Origin: Hanleya hanleyi | Taxonomy: Eukaryota > Mollusca > Polyplacophora > Lepidopleurida > Hanleyidae | DNA: 64,000 nt | Direction: 5' to 3' | Assembly: GCA_036873755.1 (NCBI GenBank) | Contig: JAVTVY010017359.1 | Location: 1 to 64,000 of the forward strand | Part shown: positions 24,611 to 37,095 of the stretch, piece after piece | How the letters are laid out: every line of letters begins with the position of its first letter | Numbering within the stretch: position 1 is the first letter of the stretch | Program-made: the position numbers and the translations under genes | The notes under the pieces: generated by a model | What the model was told of the DNA's origin: nothing | The model's input: only the letters and a program-made list of their open reading frames with translations | Database searches by the model: none

Positions 24611-26803
24611 GAACAGCGCACCATATAGGCTACAGAGAACAAGCTCTTGATTGTTACACGGGCTACGTTAGCAACTCCTGGTGAAGCCCTATCGAGTTTT
24701 AACTTTTGAACTATTTAAGGCTCACTAAAGTTAATAACTCGTATATAATCACCGCCATCCCCTAATTTTCTCGCCGTCCCGATTTTTTTTTCTCATCTTT
24801 CTGCAATGTCTAGGACAAGTTATTTCAAGCAATGTGTGCCGAAAAGTATGAAATTCCAGTCATAATTCGATTTGCAAGATGATTTGTTGACTATTATCCT
24901 CAGCCACCATTCTACTTTTGTTCACGTATCCCGCTTATCTTCATCCGTGGAACAGCATTGATGACTATTCATGCTATATCGTGTTGTTGGTAGCTTTACA
25001 ACGAGATTCCTGGGCTTTGTGAAGAATGAATAATGCAAATGCAATGCAAGTTAAGGCCGGTGCACACCTTCGCCATTCTGTAAGCGATAAAGATCGGACC
25101 AGCTCGCAAGGAACCGGCTATAAGTGTGCGTCAAACTATTATTCAACCATCAGTGAAAGGGATAAACTGAATATTTACTCTCATCGAAATATGCGTATAT
25201 TTACCAGACGGTGAAATAACTTATAATGCTTCATTTGGTTTTCTTTACAGTCTAGATAAAATTAGATGAAATCTTCATATTTACCGTGTATCAGAATTAC
25301 CATTTCATGATGTCAAATCGTAATATTTGCCATATAAAAGAATTACCTTCTTATGACGTTAAAAAGCATAAGTATGAGACGTACCTCTTGGGGGAAGCCG
25401 GTTGATGGAACTTCGACATTGCATTTCAGTGATAGGTTAAATTTAAATAAATATTCATATATACAAATACTTTGTCATACCTCTCGAATGTATTCAAAGA
25501 GTTTTATTTGATTAAATTTAAGGCAGTCTTGCCATAATTGGTTATTTTACATTTCCTGCTGTATGGAATATAATTTGATACTAAATATTCCATACCTGTG
25601 ACCATACTATTTTGGGTATATGAAATATAGGATGGCTTATCTATAATATATATCCCGTAAATGTATTTGTCATCTTGGCCTCTCCAAGCTGCAATGTACG
25701 GGTCATACGCTATGAAATACAAACATCCGCACTAGAGGGCATCTATGTAAAGAAGTGCAAACAGTGGCCTCTCCCATTAATAAGTACGTGAAATCCGCTT
25801 TTTTGTGTAGTGATATTATTTTTATTTGTTATTTCTATTTCTAGTTGGAAACAATGTATTATTTATATATCGCCTATTCAATTGGCAAAATACAGAAATA
25901 TATGAGTGTTCTTTGATTCATTTTTAAGCTTGTAGAACCTTACCAGAAAATGTGACCTCGCCGCATACCATTATCATTGAGATACATTACGGTCTGCTGC
26001 CAAGGGGAGACTTCGGTAAAATGATTGCTCGGAAGTAGGGTTCCAGTGAAATATACTGGACTGTATATGTTGATGCGACATAGCTGATCCTTTGTAGAAA
26101 GGAACACCATCGCGTGTGTTCATTGAATCCAAGTTTAGTTTGCGAATTTCCGGAAAATATTAAAGGGAAAACTGACTTGGATTGATTTCGTTATCAGTAC
26201 AGTAACTCGACTTTTTAGCCAATCAGACTGTCAAATCTGGGGAGACGAGTTGAAACACGTACTCAGGTGACACATGTCTAATGTATACATTTCCAACCAA
26301 CATTCATTTTTCTTTGAAGGAACATTAAAACTGAAGAAAGATTCAGTTGAAAGGTCGAGGTGGGCCCTAATGCGTTAACTGCGCCAATCAAAATCTTTCC
26401 CCTCTTCATCTAACACACACTAGATTGGTTTTGAAACTATTTCCAGATCAGGACGGTAAAGTGTTTGCATTCCCGAGAAGCGGATTTCAGTGAGAAAATT
26501 GTCCATGAGAAACTATGTATGGTTGTCAGAACTAAAGGCCTGTGCATACCGGCGCCGTCAGCAGAAAGAGTTTGCTGCTCACCTTCGCGACGTCGTCATA
26601 ATAATTCAGAAATCAAACTGATATGATAATATTTGTTGGCACTACCACTTCAACATCATACGATAATGACCGTAACCAAAAGCACCTCAGCTGAGTGGTG
26701 GCTTATTGATTCTTTGCGATATGACTGAACTATTTTGAATATCGTATATCGATTGCGATTCCTTCTGGAGTTGCACACCTAGCTTCGCGATCATATCCGA
26801 TTG
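24611..26803. other. Non-coding region, no gene recognised
   Basis: AT-rich sequence without recognisable coding motifs or clear repeats. Reading frames are short and lack homology-like features. Confidence 0.45.
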
Positions 26804-27525
26804 CTCACACCCACAGCCCCGCAAAATAAGAGATTTGGTGGGGGGGGGGGGGGCCGTGGTATTAGGGTGAAGTGTCGTGAAGTGTCGAGATATGGGGTCT
26901 CTATATATAGCCCCATGCTTTATATAAATAAACATCAAGGTGTGAAACGGACTTTGGGTGAACAAAATACATCAGTATATTTTACAAGTTTCACTTTATA
27001 TATTCCCGTCGTCAAATTAGTAAATTTGTGCATTTTTTTACCTTTGCCGGGCGATTCAAAATCCAACGTAACTCTCCGTCCATCTAGGAACAGTTAGATT
27101 ATGACAGGCTTCGTTCTCAATTCTGATTGGTCAGTCGCGACACGCCTCCGGCAAGAGAGGTCACGCACTGATCAGCTGTCGAGACTGACCAATCAGAATT
27201 GAGAACGAAGCCCGCCATAATCTAACTGTTCCTAGATGGACGGAGAGTTACGTTGGATTTTGAATCGCCCGGCAAAGGTAAAAAATTGCACAAATTTACT
27301 AATTTGACGACGGGAATATATAAAGTGATACTTGTAAAATATGCTGATGTATTTTGTTTGGCGGTAAACCGTTTATTTCTCGATTCACCCAAAGTCCGTT
27401 TCACACCTTGATGTTTATTTATATAAAGCATGGGGTTATATATAGAGACTCCATATTTCGAACTTGACCCTAATACCACCGCCCCCCCCCCCAAATCTCT
27501 TGTTTTGCGGGCCTGTGCTCACACC
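26804..27525. mobile_element. Non-autonomous DNA transposon (P- or hAT-like MITE) with long inverted repeats
   Basis: The element spans 26812-27517 (706 bp) and begins CACAG and ends CTGTG. It is flanked on both sides by the identical octamer CTCACACC (26804-26811 and 27518-27525), a perfect 8-bp target-site duplication. The arms at about 26812-27136 and 27183-27517 are inverted copies of each other, roughly 325-335 bp long with few differences. The main differences are the lengths of the G/C runs at 26838-26852 and 27480-27492 and small indels. The loop is about 46 bp. An 8-bp duplication fits the P and hAT superfamilies, and CACAG fits the P-type CANRG terminus. There is no transposase, so it depends on one supplied in trans. 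Inverted CCAAT boxes (GATTGG/CCAATC) lie at the inner ends of the arms. Confidence 0.9.
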
Positions 27526-27755
27526 TCAGTCGCGAAAACTCGAAACAGATACGTCACATTTGTCTATATTTGTCTTTCCATTTAAACACCATACGTACAC
27601 CATGGCCCTGATGTGTATGTTAAAAGCATGCAAATTATATCCACATATGTTAATATTTACAGGTCCGTTTAAACTTTTGCAAATATAACAGTTATATTTA
27701 CCTTATATTTAGTGGTAATATTAAATAATATCAAATCGAGATTTTCGTGTAGTGG

Positions 27756-30700
27756 TAGCCCATGACATACTCTCTCAGTATGCCAATTTTCAAGTTCAAA
27801 ACATTTATATTATCGACTCTGGCAAGGTAGACCGATATTCGGATAGGCCAGACCGCTATTCAGTTTGACATGTAAACGGTCGTTCATGGTAGCGCCCCCT
27901 GGGGCCCGATATAGGAGCTGAAGACGCCATCTTGTAGCCCGTGACATGCTCTCTCAGTATACCTATTTTGAAGCTCGAAGCATATATATTATAGGCTTTG
28001 GCAAGACAGGCCGCTATTCAGATAGGCCAGACCGCTATTCAGTCCGACATGTCAACGGTCATGCATAGTAGCGCCCCCTGGGGTCCGATATAGGAAATGA
28101 AGACGCCGTCTTGTAGCCCATGACATACTCTCTCAATATGCCTATTCAAGTTCAAATCATTTATATTATAGACTCTTCTTCAAGGTAGACCGCTATTCGG
28201 ATAGGCCAGACCGCTATTCAGTCCGACATGTAAACGGTCTTTCATGGTAGCGCCCCCTGGAGCCCAAACAAGAAACTGAGGACACCATCTTGTAGCCCAT
28301 GATATGCTCTCTCAGTATGCCAATTTGCAAGTTCGAAGCATTTATATTATCGGCTCTGGCAAGGTAGACCGCTATTCGGATAGGCCAGACCGCTATTCAG
28401 TCTGACAAGTAAACGGTCATTCATAGTAGCGCCCCCGGGCGCTCGATATAGGAAATGAAGAAGCAATCTTGTAGCCCATGTAATACTCTCACAATATCTC
28501 AATATGCTTATTTTTAAGTTCGAAGCATTTATATTATCGACTCTAGCAACACAGACCGCTATTCAGATAGGCCAGACCGCTATTCAGACCGACATGTAAT
28601 TGGGCGTTCATAGTAGGGCCCTCTGGCACCCGATATAGGAACTGAATACGACATCTTGTAGCCCACGACATACTCTCTCAATATGCCTATATTCAAGTTC
28701 AAAGCATTTATATTGTCGACTCTGTCAAGGTAGAACGCTATTCGGATAGGCCAGACCGCTATTCAGTCCGACATGTAAACGGTCATTCATAGTAGCGCCC
28801 CGCCCCCTCCCGCCAGACGCTCGATATAGGAAATGAAGACGCCATCTCGTAGTCCATGATATACTCTCTCAGTATGCCAATTTTCAAGTTCAAAACATTT
28901 ATATTATCGACTCTGGCAAGGTAGACCGCTATTCGGATAGGCCAGACCGCTATTCAGTGCAACATGTAAATGGTCATTCATAGTAGTAACCCCAGGCACT
29001 AGATGTAAGAAATGAAGACGCCATATTGTAGCCCATGCCATACTCTCTCAATATGCTTATTTTAAAGTTCGGAGCATTTATATTATCGACTCTAGCAACA
29101 CAGACCGCTACTCAGATAGGCCAGATCGCTATTCAGACGGCCATGTAAACGGCCATTCATAATAGCGCCCTCTGGCGCCCGATATAGGAACTGAATACGC
29201 CATTCTGTAGCCCGGCCGGCCATGACATACTCTCTCAATATGTCTATATTCAAGTTCAAATCATTTATATTATCGGCTCTGGCAAGGTAGACCACTATTC
29301 GGATAGGCCAGACCGCTATTCAGTCCGACATGTAAACGGTCTTTCATGGTAGCGCCGCCTGGAGCTCAATATAGGCAATGAAGACGCCTTCTTGTAGCCC
29401 ATGACATACTCTCTCAGTATGCCAATTTTCAAGTTCAAAACATTTATATTATCGAATCTGGCAAGGTAGACCGCTATTCGGATAGACCAGACCGCTATTC
29501 AGTTTGACATGTAAACGGTCGTTCATGATAGCGCCCCATGGGGCCCGATATAGGAGCTGAAGACGCCATCTTTTAGCCCGTGACATGCTCTCTCAGTATA
29601 CCTATTTTGAAGCTCGAAGGATATATATTATAGGCTTTGGCAAGACAGGCCGCTATTCAGATAGGCCAGACCGCTATTCAGTCCGACATGTCAGCGGTCA
29701 TGCATAGTAGCGCCCCCTGGGGTCCGATATAGGAAATGAAGACGCCATCTTGTAGCCCATGACATACTCTCTCAATATGCCTATTCAAGTTCGAATCATT
29801 TATATTATCGACTCTGGCAAGGTAGACCGCTATTCGGATAGGCCAGGCCGCTATTCAGTCCGACATGTAAACGGTCTTTCATGGTAGCGCCCCTTGGAGC
29901 CCAATATAGGAACTGAAGACACCATCTTGTAGCCCATGATATGCTCTCTCAGTATGCCAATTTGCAAGTTCGAAGCATTTATATTATCGGCTCTGGTAAG
30001 ATAGACCGCTGTTCGGATAGGCCAGACCGCTATTCAGTATGACAAGTAAACGGTCATTCATAGAAGCGCCCCCGGGCGCTCGATATGGGAAATGGAGACG
30101 CAATCTTGTAGCCCATGTAATACTCTCTCAATATCTCAATATGCTTATTTTTAAGTTCGAAGCATTTATATCATCGACTCCAGCAACACAGACCGCTATT
30201 CAGATAGGCCAGACCGCTATTCAGACCGACATGTAATTGGGCGTTCATAGTAGGGCCCTCTGGCACCCGATATAGGAACTGAATACGCCATCTTGTAGCC
30301 CATGACCTACTCTCTCAATATGCCTATATTCAAGTTCAAGGCATTTATATTGTCGACTCTGGCAAGGTAGATCGCTATTCGGATAGGCCAGGCCGCTATT
30401 CAGCCCGACATGTAAACGGTCTTTCATGGTAGCGCCCCCTGGGGCCCGATATAGGAGCACAAGACGCCATCCTGTAGCTCGTGACATGCTCTCTCAGTAT
30501 GCCTATTTTGAAGTTCGAAGCATATATATTATAGGCTTTGGCAACACAGACCGCTATTCAGATAGGCCAGACCGCTATTCAGTCCGACATGTCAACGGTC
30601 ATTCATAGTAGCGCCCCCTGTGCCCGATATAGGAAATGAAGACGCCATGTTGTAGCCCATGACATACTCTCTCGATCTGCCTATATTCAAGTTCAAATCA

Positions 30701-33300
30701 TTTATATTATCGACTCTGGCAAGGTAGACGGTTATTCGAATAGGCCAGACCGCTATTCAGTCCGACATGTAAACGGTCTTTCGTGGTAGCGCCCCCTGGA
30801 ACCCATTATAGGAACTGAAGACACCATCTTGTAGCCCATGATGTGCTCTCTCAGTATGACTATTTGCAAGTTCGAAGCATTTATATTATCGGCTCTGGCA
30901 AGGTAGACCGCTGTTCGGATAGGCCAGACCGCTATTCAGTCTGACAAGTATAAACGGTCATTCATAGTAGCGCCCCCAGGTGCTCGAAATAGGAAATGAA
31001 GACGCAATCTTGTAGCCCATGAAATACTCTCTCAATATCTCAATGTGCTCATTTTTAAGTTCGAAGCATTTATGTTATCGACTCTGGCAACACAGACCGC
31101 TATTCAGATAGGCCAGATCGCTATTCAGACCGACATGTAAATGGGCGTTCATAGTAGCGCCCTCTGGCACCCGATATAGGAACTGAATACGTCATCTAGT
31201 AGCCCATGACATACTCTCTCAATATGCCTATATTCAAGTTCAAAGCATTTATATTGTCAGTTCTGGCAAGGTAGACCGCTATTCGGATAGATCAGACCGC
31301 TACTCAGTCCGACATGTAAACGGTCATTCATAGTAGCGCCCCCCCCCCCAGGCGCTCGACATGGGAAATGAAGACGCCATCTTGTAGCCCATGACATACT
31401 CTCTCAATATGCTTGTTTTAAAGTCCGAAGCGTTTATATTATCGACAAAACGGACCGCTATTCAGATAGGCCAGTCCGCTATTCAGACCGACATGTAAAT
31501 GGTCATTCGTAGTAGCGCCCTCTGGCACCCGATACAGGATCTGAATACGCCATCTTGTAGTCCATGACATACTCTCTCAAGGTGCCTTTATTCAAGTTCA
31601 AAGCATTCATATTATCGGCACTGGCAATGTAGACCGCTATTGGGATAGGCCATACCGCTATTCAGTCCGATATTTAAATGGTCATTCATTTTAGCGCCCT
31701 CTGGCGCCCGATATAGGAACTGAACACCCCATCTTGTAGGTAGCCCATGATATACTCTCTCAGTATGCCAATTTTCAAGTTCGAAGCATTTATATTATCG
31801 GATCTGGCAAGGTAGACCGCTATTCGGATAGGCCAGGCCGCTATTCAGTCCGACATGTAAACCGGTCATTCAGTACAGCGCCCGCTGGCGCTCGATATAG
31901 GAAATGAAGACGTCATCTTGTAGCCCATGCCATACTCTCTCAATATGCTTATTTTTAAGTTCGGAGCTTTTAAATTATCGACTCTAGCAACACAAACCGT
32001 TATTCAGATAGGCCAGCCCGCTATTCATACCGACATGTAAATAGCTAGTCATAATAGCGCCCTCTGGCACCCGATACAGGAACTAAATACACCATCTTGT
32101 AGCCCACGACATATTCTCTCAATATGCCTATACTCAAGTTCGAAGCATTTATATTATCGACTCTGGCAAGGTAGACCACTATTCGGATAGGCCAGACCGT
32201 TATTCAGCCCGATATTTAAACGGCCATTCATAATAGCGCCCTCTGGTGCCCGATATAGGAACTGAAGACGCCATCTTGTAGCCCATGATATGCTCTCTCA
32301 GTATCCCAATTTTCAAGTTCGAAGCATTTATATGGTAGACCGCTATTCGGATAGATCAGACCGCTACTCAGTCCGACATGTAAACGGTCTTTCATAGTAG
32401 CCCCCCCCCCCCCGGCGCTCGATATAGGAACTGAATACGTCATCTTGTAGCCCATGACATACTCTCTCAATATGCCTATATTCAAGTCAAAATCATTTAT
32501 ATTATCGGCTGTGGCAAGGTCGACCTCTATTCGGATATGCCAGACCGCTATTCAGTCCGACATGTAAACGGTCATTCATAGTAGCGTTCGATATAGGAAC
32601 TGAAGACGCCATCTTGTAGCCCATGATATTCTCTCAATAGGCCTATTTTTAAGTTCGAGGCATTTATATTATCGACTCTAGCAACACAGGCTGCTATTCA
32701 GATAGGCCAGACCGCTATTCAGTCCGACATGTAAACGGTCTTTCATGGTAGCGCCCCCTGGAGCCCAATATACATGTAGGAACTGAAGACGCCATCTTGC
32801 AGCCCACGATGTGCTCTCTCAGTATGCCAATTTTCAAGTTCGAAGCATTTATATTATCGGCTCTCTCCGACATGTAAACGGTTCGATATAGGAAATGAAG
32901 ATGCCGTCTTGTAGCCCATGACATACTCTCTCAATATGCTTATTTTCAAGTTCGAAACATTTATATTATCGACTCTAGCAACACAGACCTCTGTTCAGAT
33001 AGGCCAGACCGCTATTCAGTCCGAAATGTAAACGGTCTTTCGTGGTAGCGCTCCCTGGCGCCCGATATAGGAACTGAAGACGCCATCTAGTAGCCCATGA
33101 TATACTCTCTCAGTATGCCAATTTTCAAGTTGGAAGCATTCATATTATCGGCTCTGGCAATGTAGACCGCTATTCGGATAGGCCAGACCGCTATTCAGTC
33201 CTATATTTAAACGGCCATTCATAATATCGCACTCTGGTGCCCGATATAGGAACTAAATGCGCCATCTTGTAGCCCATGGCATATTCTCTCAATATGCCTC
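27756..33300 (+). repeat. 179-bp satellite array with higher-order repeats
   Basis: The anchor 'tagccc(a/g)tga' recurs at 27756, 27935, 28114, 28293 and 28472, an exact 179-bp period, and continues for about 30 monomers. Each monomer carries two 'gaccgctattc' subrepeats about 21 bp apart, a 'cgacatgtaaacggtc' block, a 'tagcgcccc(c/t)tgg' block, and 'cgatatagga...gaagacgccatcttg'. Monomer variants recur in order with an offset of 1637-1639 bp (for example 27756/29395, 27935/29574, 28114/29753, 28472/30109). That is a nine-monomer higher-order unit, so the array grew by amplification of multimers. Open frames inside it are accidental. Confidence 0.95.
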
Positions 33301-33524
33301 GACTTGCAGTAAATGAGAGTAGTCAACTCTTCATAATAGCTTTTTATATAATTTAATTGCCCGTGAGGTTAACATAGAGCACCGATTGTCATTAATAAAT
33401 ACATGCTTGCTGTGAGAGAGACAACCGGTGCCATGGCAATACATATTCGTAAACCACTTACAAAAATCCTACCGGGTCGCACACAGCTCGACACAAAGTG
33501 CAATTTACCCAACAGGGATTGCCA

Positions 33525-34183
33525 CTATTTTAATGTGGCTTCAGATTTCCTTATCCAGTTTTGAACTAGGTTTAGAATCTCTTTTACACGATCATTGGTT
33601 ATAGTCAACGTCAAAGTTAACGTATCAAACCAGATACCCCAAAAGGGCATCTCCGTTGCAGGGACCCATGCTTTTTCACTTGATTCTTCTAAACCACAAT
33701 CGCATAAAGTTTTCCCTAATGAGCCGAAAGCTGCATTGGTTTTCTTCTTGACCTCTGCTCCTGCTAAATCGTCAATATAATTGACTATATAGTGTATCCT
33801 GCTTTCTTCAGAATAAAAACAATAGCTGACGTTACTCGTTGGCACATATGTGCCGATGAGCGTGACCCCATAGAGAGCACAGCCTAAAAAAGGTGACCTT
33901 TCCAATGAAATCCCACTTTATTCATGTCTCCAGGGTCCAAAGGGATCTGCCTATAAGCACGTCTTAAATCACGTTTGAACAACAGACAACCCCTACCCTT
34001 CTCTTTCACGATGGCTACTAAGTTGTCCACTGAAGGGAAAGTCAGATTTATTAACTCCCCTAAATAAATATCCTTTGATACAAAATCATTTATGGCGTGA
34101 CCATCAGGAGAGCTGAGGTCCAAAATAACTCTCCTCTCTGACGAGTCTGATTTTGGTACAGAATTAAGAGGAGACATGTACAT
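33525..34183 (-). pseudogene. Reverse-transcriptase fragment, DIRS/Ngaro-like (copy A)
   Basis: Minus-strand frames at 33884-34183 and 33525-33905 encode consecutive parts of an RT. The first has 'SPLNSVPKSDSSERRVILDL' and 'LLFKRDLRRAYRQIPLDP', which are RT motifs 1-3. The second has the catalytic-type 'NYIDDLAG' box, then 'MPFWGIWFD'. The frame shifts between them around 33884-33905. The wording RVILDLS..DG...N and GRGC...K.DL.RAYRQ is typical of DIRS-order retroelements, where a tyrosine recombinase rather than an integrase is used. No recombinase is seen here. It is inactive. Confidence 0.65.
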
Positions 34184-34401
34184 TTGGCTAGCGAGAAATG
34201 GACTGTGCTGGCCGGTCCTACTATCGCTCCGTGTTCTATCTCCTTCCTTTGGTACTTGTAAATATCTTCAGAGTGATCAGTCGCACACGAGTGGTTTTTT
34301 GGCCACAGTGTTTTGGGGGAAGAAAAACCTAAGCCTACAGTACCCAGAAGGAACCCAAATTCTAAAAATTCAGTCCGACATGTAATATATTATCGGCTTT
34401 A

Positions 34402-35150
34402 GCAAGGTAAAAAGAGATAAGATAAGATAATTTTATTTAACGTCGATATTGAGAACAATACAACATTAGTCCACCAGGGACTAGTATAATCGACGACCAT
34501 AATTAAAATTTTAGCATTAACGTTAAAAATACATATATACAAGTAGCACATACGCGAAGCATCATGCCTTCGACGTTTCATATAAGCCTAATTTTAATAA
34601 AAGCATAAGACCCCAGAAGAAATAAACTTATGGTGGCTAGATTTAAATAAGCTTTAAAAATGCGGAAAGGGAGTGTGCCTTTCGCTGGCTGTCCGATAAG
34701 TCGTTCCATGCCTTTGTTCCCTTGTATGTAAAAGAGTTCAAGCCATATCTGGCAGTTTTTACAGATGGCACATCGAGTATATCGACACCTCGCAGCAGAT
34801 AGGGAGATTTTCGTTTTGTGAAAAGATCACGGATATATGGCGGATTTAGGTTTTTAAAGATTTATACATCTCCTTTAACAGACAGGTCTCATACATTTTA
34901 CTCGTCGAGGGAGTATTGACCATATCTAACAAAAAGTTATAACTTGATTTATAATCGTCAAAGACAATTCGCAAGGCTCTTTCAAGGAGTTTTTCGATTT
35001 TGTGCATTTGTGTTTTCGAATTTCCAAGCCATATCAAGGGGGAATAATTTAAATGAGAATGAACGAAACAGCGAAAAGCAGTGAGTTTTGTATTAAAATT
35101 TAAATACGGAGATATTTTTCTCAATGCGTTTATTTGGCGACCGGTCTTAT
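34402..35150 (-). pseudogene. LINE 3' fragment (Jockey/CR1-like), minus strand
   Basis: The frame at 34846-35124 carries the post-RT motif 'FVHSHLNYSPLIW' and 'EKLLERALRIVFDD'. After a frame break, about 34660-34855 encodes the usual ending 'NLNPPYIRDLFTKRKSPYLL' and 'YKGTKAWNDL'. A 3' UTR follows down to about 34402 and ends in short ATCTT/TTATC-type repeats ('gataagataagataa' on the plus strand), as in CR1-like tails. It is 5'-truncated and broken. Its 3' UTR alone is repeated at about 36871-37095 in the duplicated block. Confidence 0.7.
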
Positions 35151-35162
35151 GACAAACGTAAA

Positions 35163-35775
35163 ACCGCTATTCGGATAGGCCAGACCGCTATTCAGTCCGA
35201 CATGTAAACGGTCTTTCATGGTAGCGCCCCCTGGAGCCCAATATACATGTAGGAACTGAAGACGCCATCTTGTAGCCCACGATGTGCTCTCTCAGTATGC
35301 CAATTTTCAAGTTCGAAGCATTTATATTATCGGCTCTCTCCGACATGTAAACGGTTCGATATAGGAAATGAAGATGCCGTCTTGTAGCCCATGACATACT
35401 CTCTCAATATGCTTATTTTCAAGTTCGAAACATTTATATTATCGACTCTAGCAACATAGACCTCTGTTCAGATAGGCCAGACCGCTATTCAGTCCGAAAT
35501 GTAAACGGTCTTTCGTGGTAGCGCTCCCTGGCGCCCGATATAGGAACTGAAGACACCATCTAGTAGCCCATGATATACTCTCTCAGTATGCCAATTTTCA
35601 AGTTGGAAGCATTCATATTATCGGCTCTGGCAATGTAGACCGCTATTCGGATAGGCCAGACCGCTATTCAGTCCTATATTTAAACGGCCATTCATAATAT
35701 CGCACTCTGGTGCCCGATATAGGAACTAAATGCGCCATCTTGTAGCCCATGGCATATTCTCTCAATATGCCTCGA
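35163..35775 (+). repeat. 179-bp satellite monomers, second block
   Basis: About three and a half monomers of the same satellite as at 27.8-33.3 kb. They are almost identical to 32690-33300 because they belong to the 2.47-kb segmental duplication. Confidence 0.9.
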
Positions 35776-35993
35776 CTTGCAGTAAATGAGAGTAGTCAAC
35801 TCTTCATAATAGCTTTTTATATAATTTAATTGCCCGTGAGGTTAACATAGATGACCGATTGTCACTAATAAATACATGCTGTGAGAGAGACAACCGGTGC
35901 CATGACAATACATATTCGTAAACCACTTACAAAAATCCTACCGGGTCGCACACAGCTCGACACAAAGTGCAATTTACCCAACAGGGATTGCCA

Positions 35994-36652
35994 CTATTTT
36001 AAAGTGGCTTCAGATTTCCTTATCCAGTTTTGAACTAGGTTTAGAATCTCTTTTACACGATCATTGGTTATAGTCAACGTCAAAGTTAACGTATCAAATC
36101 AGATACCCCAAAAGGGCATCTCCGTTGCAGGGACCCATGCTTTTTCACTTGATTCTTCTAAACCACAATCGCATAAAGTTTTCCCTAATGAGCCGAAAGC
36201 TGCATTGGTTTTCTTCTTGACCTCTGCTCCTGCTAAATCGTCAATATAATTGACTATATAGTGTATCCTGCTTTCTTCAGAATAAAAACAATAGCTGACG
36301 TTACTCGTTGGCACATATGTGCCGATGAGCGTGACCCCATAGAGAGCACAGCCTAAAAAAGGTGACCTTTCCAATGAAATCCCACTTTATTCATGTCTCC
36401 AGGGTCCAAAGGGATCTGCCTATAAGCACGTCTTAAATCACGTTTGAACAACAGACAACCCCTACCCTTCTCTTTCACGATGGCTACTAAGTTGTCCACT
36501 GAAGGGAAAGTCAGATTTATTAACTCCCCTAAATAAATATCCTTTGATACAAAATCATTTATGGCGTGACCATCAGGAGAGCTGAGGTCCAAAATAACTC
36601 TCCTCTCTGACGAGTCTGATTTTGGTACAGAATTAAGAGGAGACATGTACAT
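35994..36652 (-). pseudogene. Reverse-transcriptase fragment, DIRS/Ngaro-like (copy B)
   Basis: This is the duplicate of the RT fragment at 33525-34183, with the same motifs and the same frameshift. In addition it has a stop codon at 36099-36101, where copy A has Trp in 'WGIWFD' (TGG to TGA on the minus strand). It is clearly decayed. Confidence 0.7.
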
Positions 36653-37095
36653 TTGGCTAGCGAGAAATGGACTGTGCTGGCCGGTCCTACTATCGCTCCG
36701 TGTTCTATCTCCTTCCTTTGGTACTTGTAAATATCTTCAGAGTGATCAGTCGCACACGAGTGGTTTTTTGGCCACGGTGTTTTGGGGGAAGAAAAACCTA
36801 AACCTACAGTACCCAGAAGGAACCCAAATTCTAAAAATTCAGTCCGACATGTAATATATTATCGGCTTTAGCAAGGTGAAAAGAGATAAGATAAGATAAT
36901 TTTATTTAACGTCGATATTGAGAACAATTCAACATTAGTCCACCAGGGACTAGTATAATCGACGACCATAATTAAAATTTTAACATTAACATTAAAAATA
37001 CATATATACAAGTAGCACATACGCGAAGCATCATGCCTTCGACGTTTCATATAAGCCTAATTTTAATAAAAGCATAAGACCCCAGAAGAAATAAA

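Larger units (their letters stand above)
32690..37095. repeat. Tandem segmental duplication (~2.47-kb unit)
   Basis: Copy A (about 32700-34626, continuing to 35160) and copy B (about 35165-37095) are nearly identical, with an offset of 2469-2473 bp. Each holds the last satellite monomers, the minus-strand RT fragment and the 3' end of a minus-strand LINE. Copy B stops matching at 37095, so the LINE coding part is present only in copy A. Small differences include a nonsense change in RT copy B. The event is recent and postdates insertion of both retroelements into or beside the satellite. Confidence 0.9.

Noticed and set aside
26687..27494. Similar open frames on both strands of the MITE
   Set aside because: They are the same inverted-repeat arm read twice; no transposase or other domain is present.
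28000..35400. Open frames of 60-90 codons within the satellite
   Set aside because: They repeat with the monomer, start and stop arbitrarily and have no coding features.
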